NCBI GenBank assembly: GCA_016125255.1 | Contig: WGMD01000002.1 | Location: 310,001 to 374,000 of the forward strand | Length of the DNA: 64,000 bases | Direction of reading: 5' to 3' | From: Planctomycetota bacterium | GTDB lineage: Bacteria; Planctomycetota; Phycisphaerae; Phycisphaerales; Zrk34 | Part shown: piece after piece, positions 1 to 9,965 of the stretch | How the letters are laid out: each line of letters opens with the position of its first letter | Position numbering within the stretch: position 1 is the first letter of the stretch | Position numbers and translations under genes: made by a program | The notes under the pieces: generated by a model | What the model saw: only the letters and a program-made list of their open reading frames with translations | What the model was told of the DNA's origin: nothing | The model's database searches: none

Positions 1-2005
1 CCCGCCAGATGCGCCCCGACTTCTTGTCCCGCCGAGTATCGCGCAGCGAGTACTGCGCGTGACCCTTGACCGGGTTGTACCAGTCGCAGATGTACAAATC
101 CCCGCGCGGCCCGAACCGGACGTCGACCGGGATGAACGCCAGATCGCTCGATGCGATCAGCTCCCCGATCTTCTTCTCCTCATAGTGCGAGTCCATCTCG
201 TTCCAGGCCTGAAGCTCGATCGTCTGCGTCGGCTTGTACCGCACGCGCACATAGCTGCCCTGCAATTCCTCCGGCCACTGGCGCGAGTAGATGAACTCCT
301 GTCCGCACGTGCCGCTGTACGCCGGAATGTAGTTGCCGACGGGCACATGAAGCTGCGGGTACGGCGGATTGCGCACATGCACCGCCTCCGCGAACACCGG
401 GTGACTGCCCACATGAAAGCCCCACTTGTCGAACGTGATCCCCCACGGATTCGTGCTGCGATACTCGCCGAACGGGACAAGCTGCTGCGTCGCGGGGCGG
501 AATCGGAAGAAGCTCGAATCGTGCACCCGCACCGGACCGTACGGCGTTTCGATCTGCGAATACAGAAAGATCGATTCGCGGAAAATCAGATCGCCGTCCG
601 GGCTCCATGCAAAATCGTGCAATGCATGATGCGAGTCGCTCGTCCCGAACCCCGTCAGAATCCGCTCGCGCGTGTCCGCCTTGCCGTCGCCGTCCGTGTC
701 CTTGAGAAACATCATGTGCGGCTGATCCGACACGTACACGCCGCCGTTACCGAACTCGAAACTCAGCGGGATGTGCAGCTTGTCCGCCCAGGTCGTGCAT
801 TTGTCCGCCTTGCCGTCGCCGTCGGTGTCTTCGAGGATGATGATCTTGTCGTCCTGCTCCTGCCCCGGCACGGCCTGCGGATAGCTCGTCGAGCACGACA
901 CCCACAGCCGCCCGCGCGCGTCCCATCGCATCTGAATAGGGCACGCCAGCTCGGGAAAGTCCTCTTCCGACGCGAAGCAATTCACCTGGAAGCGCGGATC
1001 GATCCGGAACGATTTAAGTTCATCCGCCGGGCTCTTCCATTCATTGATCGGCCGATCGCCCGTGATCGCCGGGAGGACAAGCGTGTTGGAGTCATCGATC
1101 TTATCGGGCACCGTTTCGCCCTTGGCCAGCGCCGCGATGCGCGCGTCGCGATTGGCGATCATCTGGTCCCATTTGGTGAATTCCCCCGGGAAATTCACCA
1201 CGCCGTAGGGATTCTTCCGCTCGCCGTAAATGTAGGTGTCGTTGAGCGTGCGGTAGCGATGGAAGAACTTTTCGTTCTTGTCGAGAATCGCCTGTCGCAG
1301 CGATTCGTTGAACGTCGGCGGGTCTTCATGGAAACAGGATGCATAAAGTTGCCTGGCGAAAAGCTGATACCCCGCATCGTTGAGATGCACGCCGTTGATC
1401 GTCAACGGGCCCGCCTTCTTGTCCGACTGCATCGCCGCGAGCATCGGCGCGAGCACGTCGACGAAATCGATACCCTTGTCTTTCGCGACTTCCGCCATCG
1501 CCTGTGCATACAGCTTCTGATTGGCGATCGATTCGTGACCGTCCGGCATCGGGGCGCCAAGGTTCTCAAACCCGATGGGCGAGACGAGCACGATGCGCGG
1601 CGGGGTCTTGCCGTTGTACTTGTGCGTGAGCAGGTCATCAATGAACTTCGCCAAATCGCGCTTGAATCCCTCGACGCCGGCGGGCCCGTTGAAGGATTCG
1701 TTGAATCCGAACGCGGCGAAGATCACATCGGGCTTTTCGGTTGTCAAATAATCTTCAAGACTCGGCACATTCTCCGGCCGGGGGCGCAGCGATACTTCAT
1801 CCGCGCTCCACGCCAGAGTGCGGACGATCAGCGGATTGCCGGCATAGCGTTCCTGAAGCAGCGCCTCGAAGTAGCCGAAGTCCTGCGCACGGTCAAAAAG
1901 CGTGTTGCCGATGAAGACGACGCGCGACCCCGGGCCGACCGGGTCGGCGGCGAAAGCGCCACAAGTGAATACCAGTACAAAAACGGCACAAATCGCTCGG
2001 CGCAT
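1..2005 (-). CDS. SGNH hydrolase fused to PVC-type (membrane-bound dehydrogenase) domain, truncated by window edge
   Basis: The gene starts at the ATG at 2005 behind GGAGG (5 nt spacing) and runs off the left edge, so the C-terminus is missing. Residues 1-20 form a signal peptide ending CGAFA, so the protein is exported. Residues about 27-210 look like an SGNH hydrolase: block I is an atypical GNTLF, block III is GFNES, and NGVHLNDAGYQ carries the expected catalytic His. From about residue 320, MRWDARGRLWVSCS, two DTDGDGKAD loops (about 392 and 438) and DWYNPVKG near the edge match the beta-propeller part of planctomycetal 'PVC-type heme-binding' dehydrogenases. A CxxCH haem domain would lie outside the window and is not seen. 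Such proteins are thought to act on carbohydrates; the substrate is unknown. Confidence 0.85.
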   Translation of the reverse strand, partial: MRRAICAVFVLVFTCGAFAADPVGPGSRVVFIGNTLFDRAQDFGYFEALLQERYAGNPLIVRTLAWSADEVSLRPRPENVPSLEDYLTTEKPDVIFAAFGFNESFNGPAGVEGFKRDLAKFIDDLLTHKYNGKTPPRIVLVSPIGFENLGAPMPDGHESIANQKLYAQAMAEVAKDKGIDFVDVLAPMLAAMQSDKKAGPLTINGVHLNDAGYQLFARQLYASCFHEDPPTFNESLRQAILDKNEKFFHRYRTLNDTYIYGERKNPYGVVNFPGEFTKWDQMIANRDARIAALAKGETVPDKIDDSNTLVLPAITGDRPINEWKSPADELKSFRIDPRFQVNCFASEEDFPELACPIQMRWDARGRLWVSCSTSYPQAVPGQEQDDKIIILEDTDGDGKADKCTTWADKLHIPLSFEFGNGGVYVSDQPHMMFLKDTDGDGKADTRERILTGFGTSDSHHALHDFAWSPDGDLIFRESIFLYSQIETPYGPVRVHDSSFFRFRPATQQLVPFGEYRSTNPWGITFDKWGFHVGSHPVFAEAVHVRNPPYPQLHVPVGNYIPAYSGTCGQEFIYSRQWPEELQGSYVRVRYKPTQTIELQAWNEMDSHYEEKKIGELIASSDLAFIPVDVRFGPRGDLYICDWYNPVKGHAQYSLRDTRRDKKSGRIWR

Positions 2006-2071
2006 GATGACCTCCGTGAACCTTTGCGGTCTTTTACGGAACGCCATCTTACCTGCGATTATTGCCCGGCG

Positions 2072-5000
2072 TCACAGACTCGCGCCACAGCACTTTTTGT
2101 ATTTTTTGCCGCTGCCGCAGGGGCACGGATCATTGCGGCCGACCTGCGGGGCGGTGTTGACGATCGTTTCGGTGACCTGCCGATCGCCGCTGCCGGCGCG
2201 ACGGGCGGCTTCGAGGTCCGCCCGCTGCTCGTCCGTGCCGCTCGCCGCCGCCGCGGCGCTGACGCCCGTCGATGCCGGTGATTCGTGCTCGGCTTTCTGA
2301 TCGTGGTACACGCTGCGCATCTGCACGTTGGCCGTCAGCTTCGCCTTAAAGATCAGGTCAGTGACCTTGTCACGCATGCCGCGCAGCATGGCGTGGAACA
2401 TGCGCGAACCCTCGGCCTTGTACTCGATCTTCGGATCCTTTTCCGCAAATCCGCGCAGGCCGATGGCGTCCTTGAGCTGGTCCATCGCGTACAGATGGTC
2501 CTTCCAGTTCTGATCGAGAATCTGAAGCAGCACGTACTGCTCGAGCTGCGTCAGCTCCAGCCGCAAAATCGTCAGCACGCGCTCGCGCAGCATTTCCTTG
2601 CGATCTTCCGCAGCCAAGTCCTCCTCACCAAGTTCGATGCCCCATCGCTCCGCCACGCGCCGGCGGACCGTGCCGTCATCGGGTCGGCCGTTGAGCGTCT
2701 GGTCCAGCCACGCATCGATCTTGGGCCCGCGCCATGCTTCACCCGCCTCGCGCAGTGAACGGTGAAGCTGCTCGCCGTTCATCTTCGTGACGACCTCCGG
2801 CGACCAGCCCAGATCGAAGCGCTGATTGGCCCAGCGCGAAAGCTGGTCCGCCGCCCAGGCCGTGCCTTCGGCTCCCTGCTGAGCGGTGGAGAAGACCATT
2901 TCGAGCACGAAATTGATCGGATAATCGATCTCGCGCCGGCGATAGGCCTCGAAAGCGCGCTCGCGGATGAGCCCGGCCACGCGCTTCTGGGCATCGATGA
3001 GCCGTTCGCTGGGGCCGGGCTTGATCTCGTCGACCGTCAGCTCGAGCCCGAACTTGTTGCGCGCCCACGCCGCCAGCTCGCTCGCCGCGTAGTCCGATTC
3101 GTAGAACTTGGAAAGCGCATCCATCGGCTTGCGATCGATCAGCTCGTGCGCGACTTCGGTCATGTGGTCCATGACCTCCTTCGGGTTCGACTCGCGCAGC
3201 TTGTTGATCTTCAGGTCCACGCTGAAGCGGCTCATCGCCCATTGGCTCAGCCCCTTCAGATCCCAGTCGGCCGGGTCGATGTCGTCGCTCATGAATTCGC
3301 CGACGCTGATTTCGATGTCCTGCCGCGCGTCCGCCTTGGCGTCCGAAAGAATCTGGCCGCGCACGTCTTCGATGTTCTCGCCGCGCAGTTTCGCCGGGTT
3401 GATGCTCACATTCAGAATCGCGCGCACCGCTTCGCTGACCTGCGTCGGCACATAGTCGGGGGCGTAGTAACTCGCGACCGCATCGTCGATCGACTCGGAC
3501 AGGTATTCGAGCACCAGCGCCCGGATGCGCCGGTCTTCGAGCACCGCCTGGCGCGTCGCGTAGAACGTGTTGCGCTGGTACTCCATGACCTCGTCGTATT
3601 CGAGCAGATTCTTGCGGATTTCGTAGTTGCGCTCTTCGACCTTGCGCTGGGCGCGCTCGACGGACTTGGTGATCCAGCGATGCTCGATGGCGTCATCCTC
3701 CTGCATGCCGAGCATCGACAGCGCCTTCATCGTGCTCTTGCCGGCGAACATCTTCATCAGGTCGTCTTCCATCGAGATGAAGAAACGCGAGCTGCCCGGG
3801 TCGCCCTGTCGTCCGGCGCGGCCGCGAAGCTGATTATCGATGCGGCGGGCTTCGTGCCGCTCCGTGCCGACAATGTGCAGCCCCCCCGCTTCGCGCACTT
3901 CCTTCGCCAATTTGATGTCCGTGCCGCGACCGGCCATGTTCGTCGCGATCGTCACGTTGCCGATCGTCCGCCCGCGATTGTCGACGTGACGCTGACCGGC
4001 CTTCTCGACGATGTGCGCCTCGCGCTCGTGCTGCTTGGCGTTGAGCACTTCATGATCCAGCCCGTACTTCTTCGTGAGCAATTCCGAAAGCATCTGCGAC
4101 TTCTCGACGCTCGTCGTGCCCACCAGCACCGGGCGACCGGCTTCGGCCTTCTCGCGGATTTCCTCGATGATCGCCTTCCACTTCGCGCCTTCGGTCAGAT
4201 AAATCAGGTCGTCGCGATCCTCGCGCACGACCGGCACGTTCGTCGGAATGCACACGCAGTCCAGATCATAAATCTCCATGAACTCCGTCGACTCGGTGAC
4301 GGCCGTGCCCGTCATGCCGGCCAGTCGCTTGTAGAGCTTGAAGAAGTTCTGGATGGTGATGGTGGCGAGCGTCTGGGTTTCCTGCTTGATCTTGACGCCG
4401 TGCCTGGACTCCTTGGCTTCGACCGCCTGGTGCAGGCCGTCGGACCACTGCCGTCCGATCATGAGGCGGCCGGTGAATTCGTCGACGATGATCACCTCGC
4501 CGTTCTGCACGACGTACTCGCGGTCCTTTTCATAGATGGCGTGCGCGCGGATCGCCTGATTGATCAGATGGTCCCACGCCATGTCGTTGCCGACGACGTA
4601 GAAGCGCGTGCCGACGATCTTCTGCGCTTCCTCGACGCCCAGCGGCGTCATGTTCGCCTGCTTCTGCTCGCGCTTGACGACGTAATACTGCGTGTGCCCG
4701 ATGTAGCCGGCTTCCTTCTCGTCGAGGTAGTCGGGGCCCAGGTCCTTGAACTTGTGGATGATCTTTTCGATCTGCGATGCGGGGACGCCGGGCTGGACGC
4801 ACGACTTGACGAAGCCCTCCGCGCGGATGCGCGAGGTGGTCTGCGTGTTGGCGGAGCGCTGCAGCGCGGTGAGCCGCTCGGCGACCTCGTTGGCCTTGAC
4901 ATACTGCGGCGCCCCGTCGTGCGCCGGGCCGGAGATGATCAGCGGCGTGCGGGCTTCGTCGATGAGGATCGAGTCGATTTCGTCCACGATGCAGAAGTCG

Positions 5001-5857
5001 CGCTTGCGCTGGACCTGCTCGCGGAGCGAGAGCTTCATGTTATCGCGCAGGTAGTCGAAGCCGAATTCGCTGTTGGTGCCGTACACGATGTCGCATTCGT
5101 ACATCTGTTTTTTGAGATGTTCGGGCAGGACGTGGTACGGATGGATCGCGCCGATGGTGATGCCCAGCCGGTAGAACGCGGGGAAGACCCAGTCGCGGTC
5201 GCGCTGCACGAGGTAGTCGTTGACGGTCACGACATGGCACTGAAGCCCTTCGGTGACGGCCATGAAACACGCCAGCGGCGCGACAATCGTCTTGCCTTCG
5301 CCGGTCTTCATTTCCGCGATCTTGCCTTCGTAGAGCACCATGCCGCCGATGAGCTGCACATCGAACGGACGGCAGCGGAAGAACGGCCGGCTCTCGGGGT
5401 ACAGCTCGCGCACCGCCTCGTACAACTCGACGGGAATGTCCACCTGAAGGAACGGCGGGACGTCGTCGACCTGCCCGATGATCTTGCCGGGCGCCGTCGC
5501 GGCGATCTGCTCTTCGAGCTTGCGGTAGACGCTCTGAAGATGCGACGGCAGCTTCGCGACGTCGAACTTGGACTTGTGCTCGGGGTTGAAGATGTTGCGG
5601 ATGCCGACGTTGCGGTCGAGCGATTCGCGCATCACGGCGAAGGCCTCGTACATGACCTCCGCGGCGGGCGTGCCGTCGGCGATGCGGCGGCGCAGCTCGG
5701 CGGCTTTGTCGCGAAGCTGCTCGTCGGTGAGCGGGCGAATCTGCGGCTCCAGCGCGTTGATGAACTCGACGCGGCGGCGGTACGACTTGACCATGCGGTC
5801 GTTGCGGGAGCCGAACACTTTGCGAAGGACGGTGGTGACGGGGGTGATGAGGGCCAT
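2072..5857 (-). CDS. secA: Preprotein translocase ATPase SecA (long form)
   Basis: This is the motor ATPase of Sec export. Walker A (KTGEGKT, near residue 185), the DEID box in [16 protein letters not shown], the motif [10 protein letters not shown], and a C-terminal SEC-C zinc motif [13 protein letters not shown] are all present. At 1261 aa it is much longer than the roughly 850-950 aa of most SecA proteins. The extra length lies partly after the DEAD box and mainly in the helical region at about residues 800-1130, where a W..xxF/W.L motif recurs ([50 protein letters not shown]). The ATG at 5857 gives the canonical N-terminus with FGSRNDR. It follows the small secreted-protein gene at 5961-6320 in the same direction. 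Confidence 0.98.
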   Translation of the reverse strand: MALITPVTTVLRKVFGSRNDRMVKSYRRRVEFINALEPQIRPLTDEQLRDKAAELRRRIADGTPAAEVMYEAFAVMRESLDRNVGIRNIFNPEHKSKFDVAKLPSHLQSVYRKLEEQIAATAPGKIIGQVDDVPPFLQVDIPVELYEAVRELYPESRPFFRCRPFDVQLIGGMVLYEGKIAEMKTGEGKTIVAPLACFMAVTEGLQCHVVTVNDYLVQRDRDWVFPAFYRLGITIGAIHPYHVLPEHLKKQMYECDIVYGTNSEFGFDYLRDNMKLSLREQVQRKRDFCIVDEIDSILIDEARTPLIISGPAHDGAPQYVKANEVAERLTALQRSANTQTTSRIRAEGFVKSCVQPGVPASQIEKIIHKFKDLGPDYLDEKEAGYIGHTQYYVVKREQKQANMTPLGVEEAQKIVGTRFYVVGNDMAWDHLINQAIRAHAIYEKDREYVVQNGEVIIVDEFTGRLMIGRQWSDGLHQAVEAKESRHGVKIKQETQTLATITIQNFFKLYKRLAGMTGTAVTESTEFMEIYDLDCVCIPTNVPVVREDRDDLIYLTEGAKWKAIIEEIREKAEAGRPVLVGTTSVEKSQMLSELLTKKYGLDHEVLNAKQHEREAHIVEKAGQRHVDNRGRTIGNVTIATNMAGRGTDIKLAKEVREAGGLHIVGTERHEARRIDNQLRGRAGRQGDPGSSRFFISMEDDLMKMFAGKSTMKALSMLGMQEDDAIEHRWITKSVERAQRKVEERNYEIRKNLLEYDEVMEYQRNTFYATRQAVLEDRRIRALVLEYLSESIDDAVASYYAPDYVPTQVSEAVRAILNVSINPAKLRGENIEDVRGQILSDAKADARQDIEISVGEFMSDDIDPADWDLKGLSQWAMSRFSVDLKINKLRESNPKEVMDHMTEVAHELIDRKPMDALSKFYESDYAASELAAWARNKFGLELTVDEIKPGPSERLIDAQKRVAGLIRERAFEAYRRREIDYPINFVLEMVFSTAQQGAEGTAWAADQLSRWANQRFDLGWSPEVVTKMNGEQLHRSLREAGEAWRGPKIDAWLDQTLNGRPDDGTVRRRVAERWGIELGEEDLAAEDRKEMLRERVLTILRLELTQLEQYVLLQILDQNWKDHLYAMDQLKDAIGLRGFAEKDPKIEYKAEGSRMFHAMLRGMRDKVTDLIFKAKLTANVQMRSVYHDQKAEHESPASTGVSAAAAASGTDEQRADLEAARRAGSGDRQVTETIVNTAPQVGRNDPCPCGSGKKYKKCCGASL

Positions 5858-5960
5858 GGGTCGATTCCTGAATCAGATGCCGCACGCGGCGCGGCGACAC
5901 GGATAGCTGCAAGTTGTGGAGCGAATGCTCCGCCGAGGTACGAAAACGCTGAGGGACGAA

Positions 5961-6320
5961 TCAGCGCAGGGGCGGAGGCAGATCGATCAGCGCCGGCCGA
6001 GTGAACACATGCGGCACGGGGCGATCCGAAGGCGCGGCCGGGGACTGGAACGACACGATCGGAGCGACATCGAAGCCCCGCGTGTCTTCATGAACGAACG
6101 AGACGTTGGCGGACACCAGGTGCCGCGCCGCTTCGCTGACGCATCGGACGATGGCGCTGGCCTTGTCCTGCGAGCTGGTGACGACGGCGGCGCGATTGCC
6201 CGTCGTCGCCGCCTGCGCCGCCGGAGCGGCCAGCAGCGGCAGCGCCGCCACGAGGCCCACCACGAGCGTGGGGCCGATGACGTTGCGGAATGGGCGTGAA
6301 TTCGTGTCGTGCATCGTCAA
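5961..6320 (-). CDS. Small secreted protein upstream of secA; candidate secretion monitor
   Basis: This 119-aa protein has a clear signal peptide: a hydrophobic run from VIGPTLVV to LPLLAAP, then AAQA as a likely cleavage site near residue 38. It has no recognised domain. The C-terminus is short and proline-rich and ends LIDLPPPLR at the stop codon. It lies 103 nt upstream of secA in the same direction. The layout (exported short peptide, difficult proline-rich end, secA next) resembles SecM-type secretion monitors, which stall on the ribosome until pulled by the Sec machinery. No sequence similarity to SecM is claimed. It could also be an ordinary small periplasmic protein. Confidence 0.6.
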   Translation of the reverse strand: MTMHDTNSRPFRNVIGPTLVVGLVAALPLLAAPAAQAATTGNRAAVVTSSQDKASAIVRCVSEAARHLVSANVSFVHEDTRGFDVAPIVSFQSPAAPSDRPVPHVFTRPALIDLPPPLR

Positions 6321-6409
6321 GGTTTCTATCGTCCAATCGACCCGATCGGTTCGCTTTCGCGACGGTTCATATTATAGCCGCCCCCCGCCGAGCCGGTATC
6401 ATCAGAGCG

Positions 6410-7903
6410 ATGAGGCCCGCCGCGTCCGAAAACCATGTCGCTCCCGACCGTTCCGCCGGTCTGCTGCTGCATCCGACGAGTCTGCCGGGGCTGCACGGTT
6501 GCGGGGACATTGGGGCGATGGCGCATCAATTCATCGACTACCTCGCGGCGGCGGGGCAGCGATGGTGGCAGATGCTGCCGATCGGACCCGTCGGCGGGAC
6601 CGGCGTGCCCTACAGTTCCGACTCGGCCTTCGCCGCCAGCCCCCTGCTCATCGAATTCGCCGACCTCGTCCGCGCGGGGCTGCTGCGGGCCGACGAAGTT
6701 CGGCCGATGGGTCAGCGATACGCCCGGCGGGTCGATTACCCGCGCGTCATCAAACACCGTCACACCCTGCTTCGCCGCGCCTTCGCCCGCTTCGATCCGC
6801 GCGGCGATGACTTCGCCGCGTTCTGTCATGAGGAGCATCACTGGCTCGACGACTACGCCCTGTTCGCGGCGATCAAGGCGGCGATGGGGCATCGACATTG
6901 GACGCTCTGGCCGCACAAGCTCGCCCTGCGCGATGCGGCAGCGATGCGCGAGGCGAGGCGCGAGTTGCATGACGCACTGACCTTCATCTGTTTCACGCAA
7001 TACCAGTTCGTGCAACAGTGGCGGACCCTGCGGGCGCACGCTCATCGCAACGGCATCCAACTCATCGGCGACATCCCCATCTATGTCGACCACGACAGCA
7101 CCGACGTCTGGGCGCATCGCGCATTGTTCCGACTCGATGCGAAGGGCCGGTGCCGGTTCGACAGCGGGATGCCGCCGGACTATTTCTGCGCGGACGGTCA
7201 GCGATGGGGACATCCGCTGTATGCATGGTCGAAGCACCGGGCGACGAAGTTCGCATGGTGGACGGGGCGCGTGACGCACGCACTTCGGTATTTCGACGCG
7301 GTGCGCATCGATCATTTTCCGGGGTTTTGCCGGGCATGGGCCATCCCGGCGGAAGCGGTGCGGGCGAGCGACGGGTTCTGGTCGCCGGTCCCGGGCAAGG
7401 CGCTTCTGTCGCATCTGCATCAGACGATCGGCGACCTGCCGTTCATCGCCGAGGACCTGGGTGACATTCCGCCGGCATGTGCGAAGCTGCGCGATCAGTT
7501 TCACATCGCGGGCATGCGGATTCTCCAGTTCGCCTTCGACGATGCGCATCACCTGCCGGAGCATCTGCCGGAACATTGCGTGGCGTACACCGGCACGCAC
7601 GACAACGACACGCTTCGCGGTTTCATCGCGCGCCAATCGCGCCCCCGGAAACGAAAGATCATGCGCTATGCGGGCGGGACCTATGCGGAGCTTCACTGGA
7701 ACCTGATCGCCGCGCTGTACCGATCGGCGGCAAGGCGCGTCATCGTGCCGATGCAGGACGTGCTGGGACTCGGTTCGCGGGCGCGGATGAACATCCCCGG
7801 CGAGCCGTTCGGACAATGGGGATGGCGCATGGGCGAGGCGGATTTGCGGTCGGTCGATGCTCATCGGCTCGCCGCGATGGCGGGGGCGGCGGGCCGGCGC
7901 TGA
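6410..7903 (+). CDS. malQ: 4-alpha-glucanotransferase (amylomaltase, GH77)
   Basis: MalQ transfers alpha-1,4-glucan segments between maltodextrins in glycogen and maltose metabolism in the cytoplasm. The N-terminal GLLLHPTSLPG, the nucleophile motif VRIDHFPGF, the acid/base motif FIAEDLG and the GTHDNDT motif are all GH77 hallmarks, and 497 aa is the usual length. I chose the ATG at 6410 because it gives the standard start just before GLLLHPTSLPG and because a TATCAT -10-like box ends 7 nt before it (6397-6402), as at several probably leaderless genes here. It stands alone between the divergent secA group and the first sigma module. Confidence 0.95.
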   Translation: MRPAASENHVAPDRSAGLLLHPTSLPGLHGCGDIGAMAHQFIDYLAAAGQRWWQMLPIGPVGGTGVPYSSDSAFAASPLLIEFADLVRAGLLRADEVRPMGQRYARRVDYPRVIKHRHTLLRRAFARFDPRGDDFAAFCHEEHHWLDDYALFAAIKAAMGHRHWTLWPHKLALRDAAAMREARRELHDALTFICFTQYQFVQQWRTLRAHAHRNGIQLIGDIPIYVDHDSTDVWAHRALFRLDAKGRCRFDSGMPPDYFCADGQRWGHPLYAWSKHRATKFAWWTGRVTHALRYFDAVRIDHFPGFCRAWAIPAEAVRASDGFWSPVPGKALLSHLHQTIGDLPFIAEDLGDIPPACAKLRDQFHIAGMRILQFAFDDAHHLPEHLPEHCVAYTGTHDNDTLRGFIARQSRPRKRKIMRYAGGTYAELHWNLIAALYRSAARRVIVPMQDVLGLGSRARMNIPGEPFGQWGWRMGEADLRSVDAHRLAAMAGAAGRR

Positions 7904-7967
7904 AACATTTTCAGATTTGTGTTGATGCGCCGGCGGTTTGTGTTATGGGCTTCATAGAGGAGGCCGC

Positions 7968-8489
7968 ATGTCGTCGGATCGGATGGAACAAGTGGTGCAA
8001 TTGCTGCTGACGCATCAGACGCGGATGCGGGCGTACATTCGGGCGCTGGTGCCCGAGCGTGCGGGTGCGGAGGATGTGCTTCAAGAGACGAACATGGTGC
8101 TGTGGCGCAAGGCCGCGGAGTTCACGCCGGGGACGGAGTTTATGGCATGGGCTCTGACGGCGGCGCGGTTTCAGGCGCTGGCGTGGCGGCAAAAACAGCG
8201 GCGCGATCGGCTGGTGTTTGACGAGGCGTTGATGAACGACTTGGCCGACGCGGCGGGCCGGGAGGCCGAATCGCACGATGACCGGGCGGAGGCCTTGCGC
8301 GGCTGCCTCGCGAAGCTGCCCGCAGCGCAGCGTGACCTGCTGGCGGCGCGCTACGCCGCGGACGGCTCGCCCGAGGCGATCGCGCGTCAGATGGGCCGAC
8401 CGGTCGGGTCCATTCGACAGACGCTCTACCGCATCCGCGCAGCCCTGCTGGCCTGCGTGGAACAGACACTGGAGCGAACCGAGGCATGA
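7968..8489 (+). CDS. ECF-like sigma factor, module 1
   Basis: This 173-aa sigma-70 family protein has only regions 2 and 4. Region 2 reads AEDVLQETNMVLWRKAAEF with EFMAWALTAARFQALAWRQK; region 4 is LPAAQRDLLAARYA followed by the helix-turn-helix GSPEAIARQMGRPVGSIRQT. This fits the planctomycetal/verrucomicrobial ECF-like family often called Rhodopirellula/Verrucomicrobium type. The ATG at 7968 has GAGGAGG 4-5 nt upstream. The stop overlaps the start of the fecR-like gene by ATGA, so the two are translationally coupled and the partner is very probably its anti-sigma factor. A TTTGTGTT sequence occurs twice upstream (about 7915-7945). Confidence 0.92.
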   Translation: MSSDRMEQVVQLLLTHQTRMRAYIRALVPERAGAEDVLQETNMVLWRKAAEFTPGTEFMAWALTAARFQALAWRQKQRRDRLVFDEALMNDLADAAGREAESHDDRAEALRGCLAKLPAAQRDLLAARYAADGSPEAIARQMGRPVGSIRQTLYRIRAALLACVEQTLERTEA

Positions 8490-9907
8490 TGCACGCGGCT
8501 GACCATTCCGATCCGCTGGCGCTGCTGATGATGCGGCTGTGCGACGGCGTGATGGACGCAGCGGCGCGGGACGAGCTGGCCGCCCTGCTGCGCGACAGCG
8601 CCGAGTTGCGCCAGCGGTTTGTGCGGCTTGTGGCGCTGGACGCATTCATCGCCGAAGAGTTCGCCGGCGCGCCGGCGCTTGCTTTTGCGAAACAGCCGCC
8701 GACGGTGCCGACACGCGAAACGAGCGGCGATCGGATCATGCGGTCGCGCGGCTTGTGGTATGGGGCGGCGGCGATGATCATGCTGGCGGCGGGCATTTTC
8801 GCGCTGTATCCCATGGCGCGGCCGACGCCGCCGATCGCATCGGCGCCCGCCGGGCCGGCAGTGGTGGCGCTGGTTTCGGATCTTTCGCCCGATGCGCAGT
8901 TCGAGGATGCGGATATCGCGCTGGGGGAGGATGTTTCACCGGGACGATTTGCTCTCACCGCCGGTCGGGCGCAGTTGATGTTCCGCTCGGGCGCGGTGGT
9001 CGATCTGACGGGGCCGTGCGAACTGAAGATGAGCGGGCCCAACGAAGCGGAACTGGTCAGCGGGACGTTGCACGCGACGGTCCCGGTGCAGGCGATCGGC
9101 TTCCGCGTCCTGGCGCCGCGGGGCGTCACGGTCACGGACCTGGGCACGGAGTTCGTCACGCGCGTCGATCGGCTGGGCGTGTGCCATGTGCAGGTGCTCT
9201 CGGGCCGGGTGCGCCTCGAAGCGATCGACAAGTCGGTGCTGACGCATCTGGAACTGGCCGCGGGGCAGGACGCCTTGGTGGATCGCGGCGCGATTTTGAC
9301 GATGCCGCTGATCGCGCCGGCGGCGGACCCGCATGAGGTGATCATCGATCCGACGCTGTTCAACGCGGCGACAAACGACCCGTCGCGCGGCGACGATCCG
9401 CCGGGGCTCGTCGAAAACATCCGCGCCAGCGACACCGTGGCCGGCACGACCTCGCTTCAGGACGCCTTCGGCGCGGTGCATAATTCCCTCGAGCCGGGCT
9501 ACGTGCTCTTCGCCGACGGCGGCGTCATCGACAATGGCAATGCCACGCTCGGCGACGGCGGCGAGACGGTGGACTACATCGAATGGGACACCGCCCGGCG
9601 GATCGAACTGGGCGGATACCGCGTCGAGCTGCGCGGCGACGACACGAAGCCGGGGGGCCCGCGTTCGGCGGGGATGCTGCGATTGAGCGTGGACGGCCAG
9701 GTCGTCGATACGTACGACGTGCATGGGCAGTCGGGCGTGGTGCTGCGCGTCTTGGCCAATGGGCCTGTCCGCGGGCGGACGTTCCGGCTGGAGCTGACGC
9801 GCATGACGAATCTACCCGCCAACAGCGGGCCGCGTCTCGGTGAGATCGACGCGGTCAATGCGCGCGTGGAACGCGAGACACACGGCGGCGAAGCGTCGCC
9901 CCGGTGA
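8486..9907 (+). CDS. FecR-type anti-sigma protein with cargo-like C-terminal domain, module 1
   Basis: The 473-aa protein has a short cytoplasmic part (about 1-85), one membrane helix (YGAAAMIMLAAGIFALYP, about 90-108), a FecR domain (about 125-270, with VVDLTGPCELKM, GVTVTDLGTEFVTRVD and VQVLSGRVRLE), and a C-terminal domain at about 285-460. That last domain is homologous to the two repeats of the neighbouring PEP-CTERM protein: it shares TLFNAATN, DAFG, LGDGGETVDYIEW and FRLELTRMTN...GPRLGEIDA. FecR proteins hold a sigma factor at the membrane and release it on an outside signal; the cargo-like sensor domain is what is unusual. The start overlaps the sigma stop (ATGA at 8486-8489). Confidence 0.9.
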   Translation: MMHAADHSDPLALLMMRLCDGVMDAAARDELAALLRDSAELRQRFVRLVALDAFIAEEFAGAPALAFAKQPPTVPTRETSGDRIMRSRGLWYGAAAMIMLAAGIFALYPMARPTPPIASAPAGPAVVALVSDLSPDAQFEDADIALGEDVSPGRFALTAGRAQLMFRSGAVVDLTGPCELKMSGPNEAELVSGTLHATVPVQAIGFRVLAPRGVTVTDLGTEFVTRVDRLGVCHVQVLSGRVRLEAIDKSVLTHLELAAGQDALVDRGAILTMPLIAPAADPHEVIIDPTLFNAATNDPSRGDDPPGLVENIRASDTVAGTTSLQDAFGAVHNSLEPGYVLFADGGVIDNGNATLGDGGETVDYIEWDTARRIELGGYRVELRGDDTKPGGPRSAGMLRLSVDGQVVDTYDVHGQSGVVLRVLANGPVRGRTFRLELTRMTNLPANSGPRLGEIDAVNARVERETHGGEASPR

Positions 9908-9965
9908 TCGGAGATGGAACCCTTTGCCGGTCCCGACGACCGGCGGAACTTTCAGGAGAACGTGC

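Noticed and set aside
59-2281. Long open frame on the plus strand, about 740 codons
   Set aside because: It is antisense to the SGNH/PVC-type gene and the end of secA; its product is Arg/His-rich with no domain, as expected for the complement of high-GC coding sequence.
2762-6004. Plus-strand open frame of over 1000 codons
   Set aside because: It is antisense to secA, which has all SecA motifs on the minus strand. The frame is open only because of codon bias.
5961-6320. Homology of the small secreted protein to SecM
   Set aside because: The SecM arrest motif (FxxxxWIxxxxGIRAGP) is absent. Only position, signal peptide and proline-rich end support the analogy.
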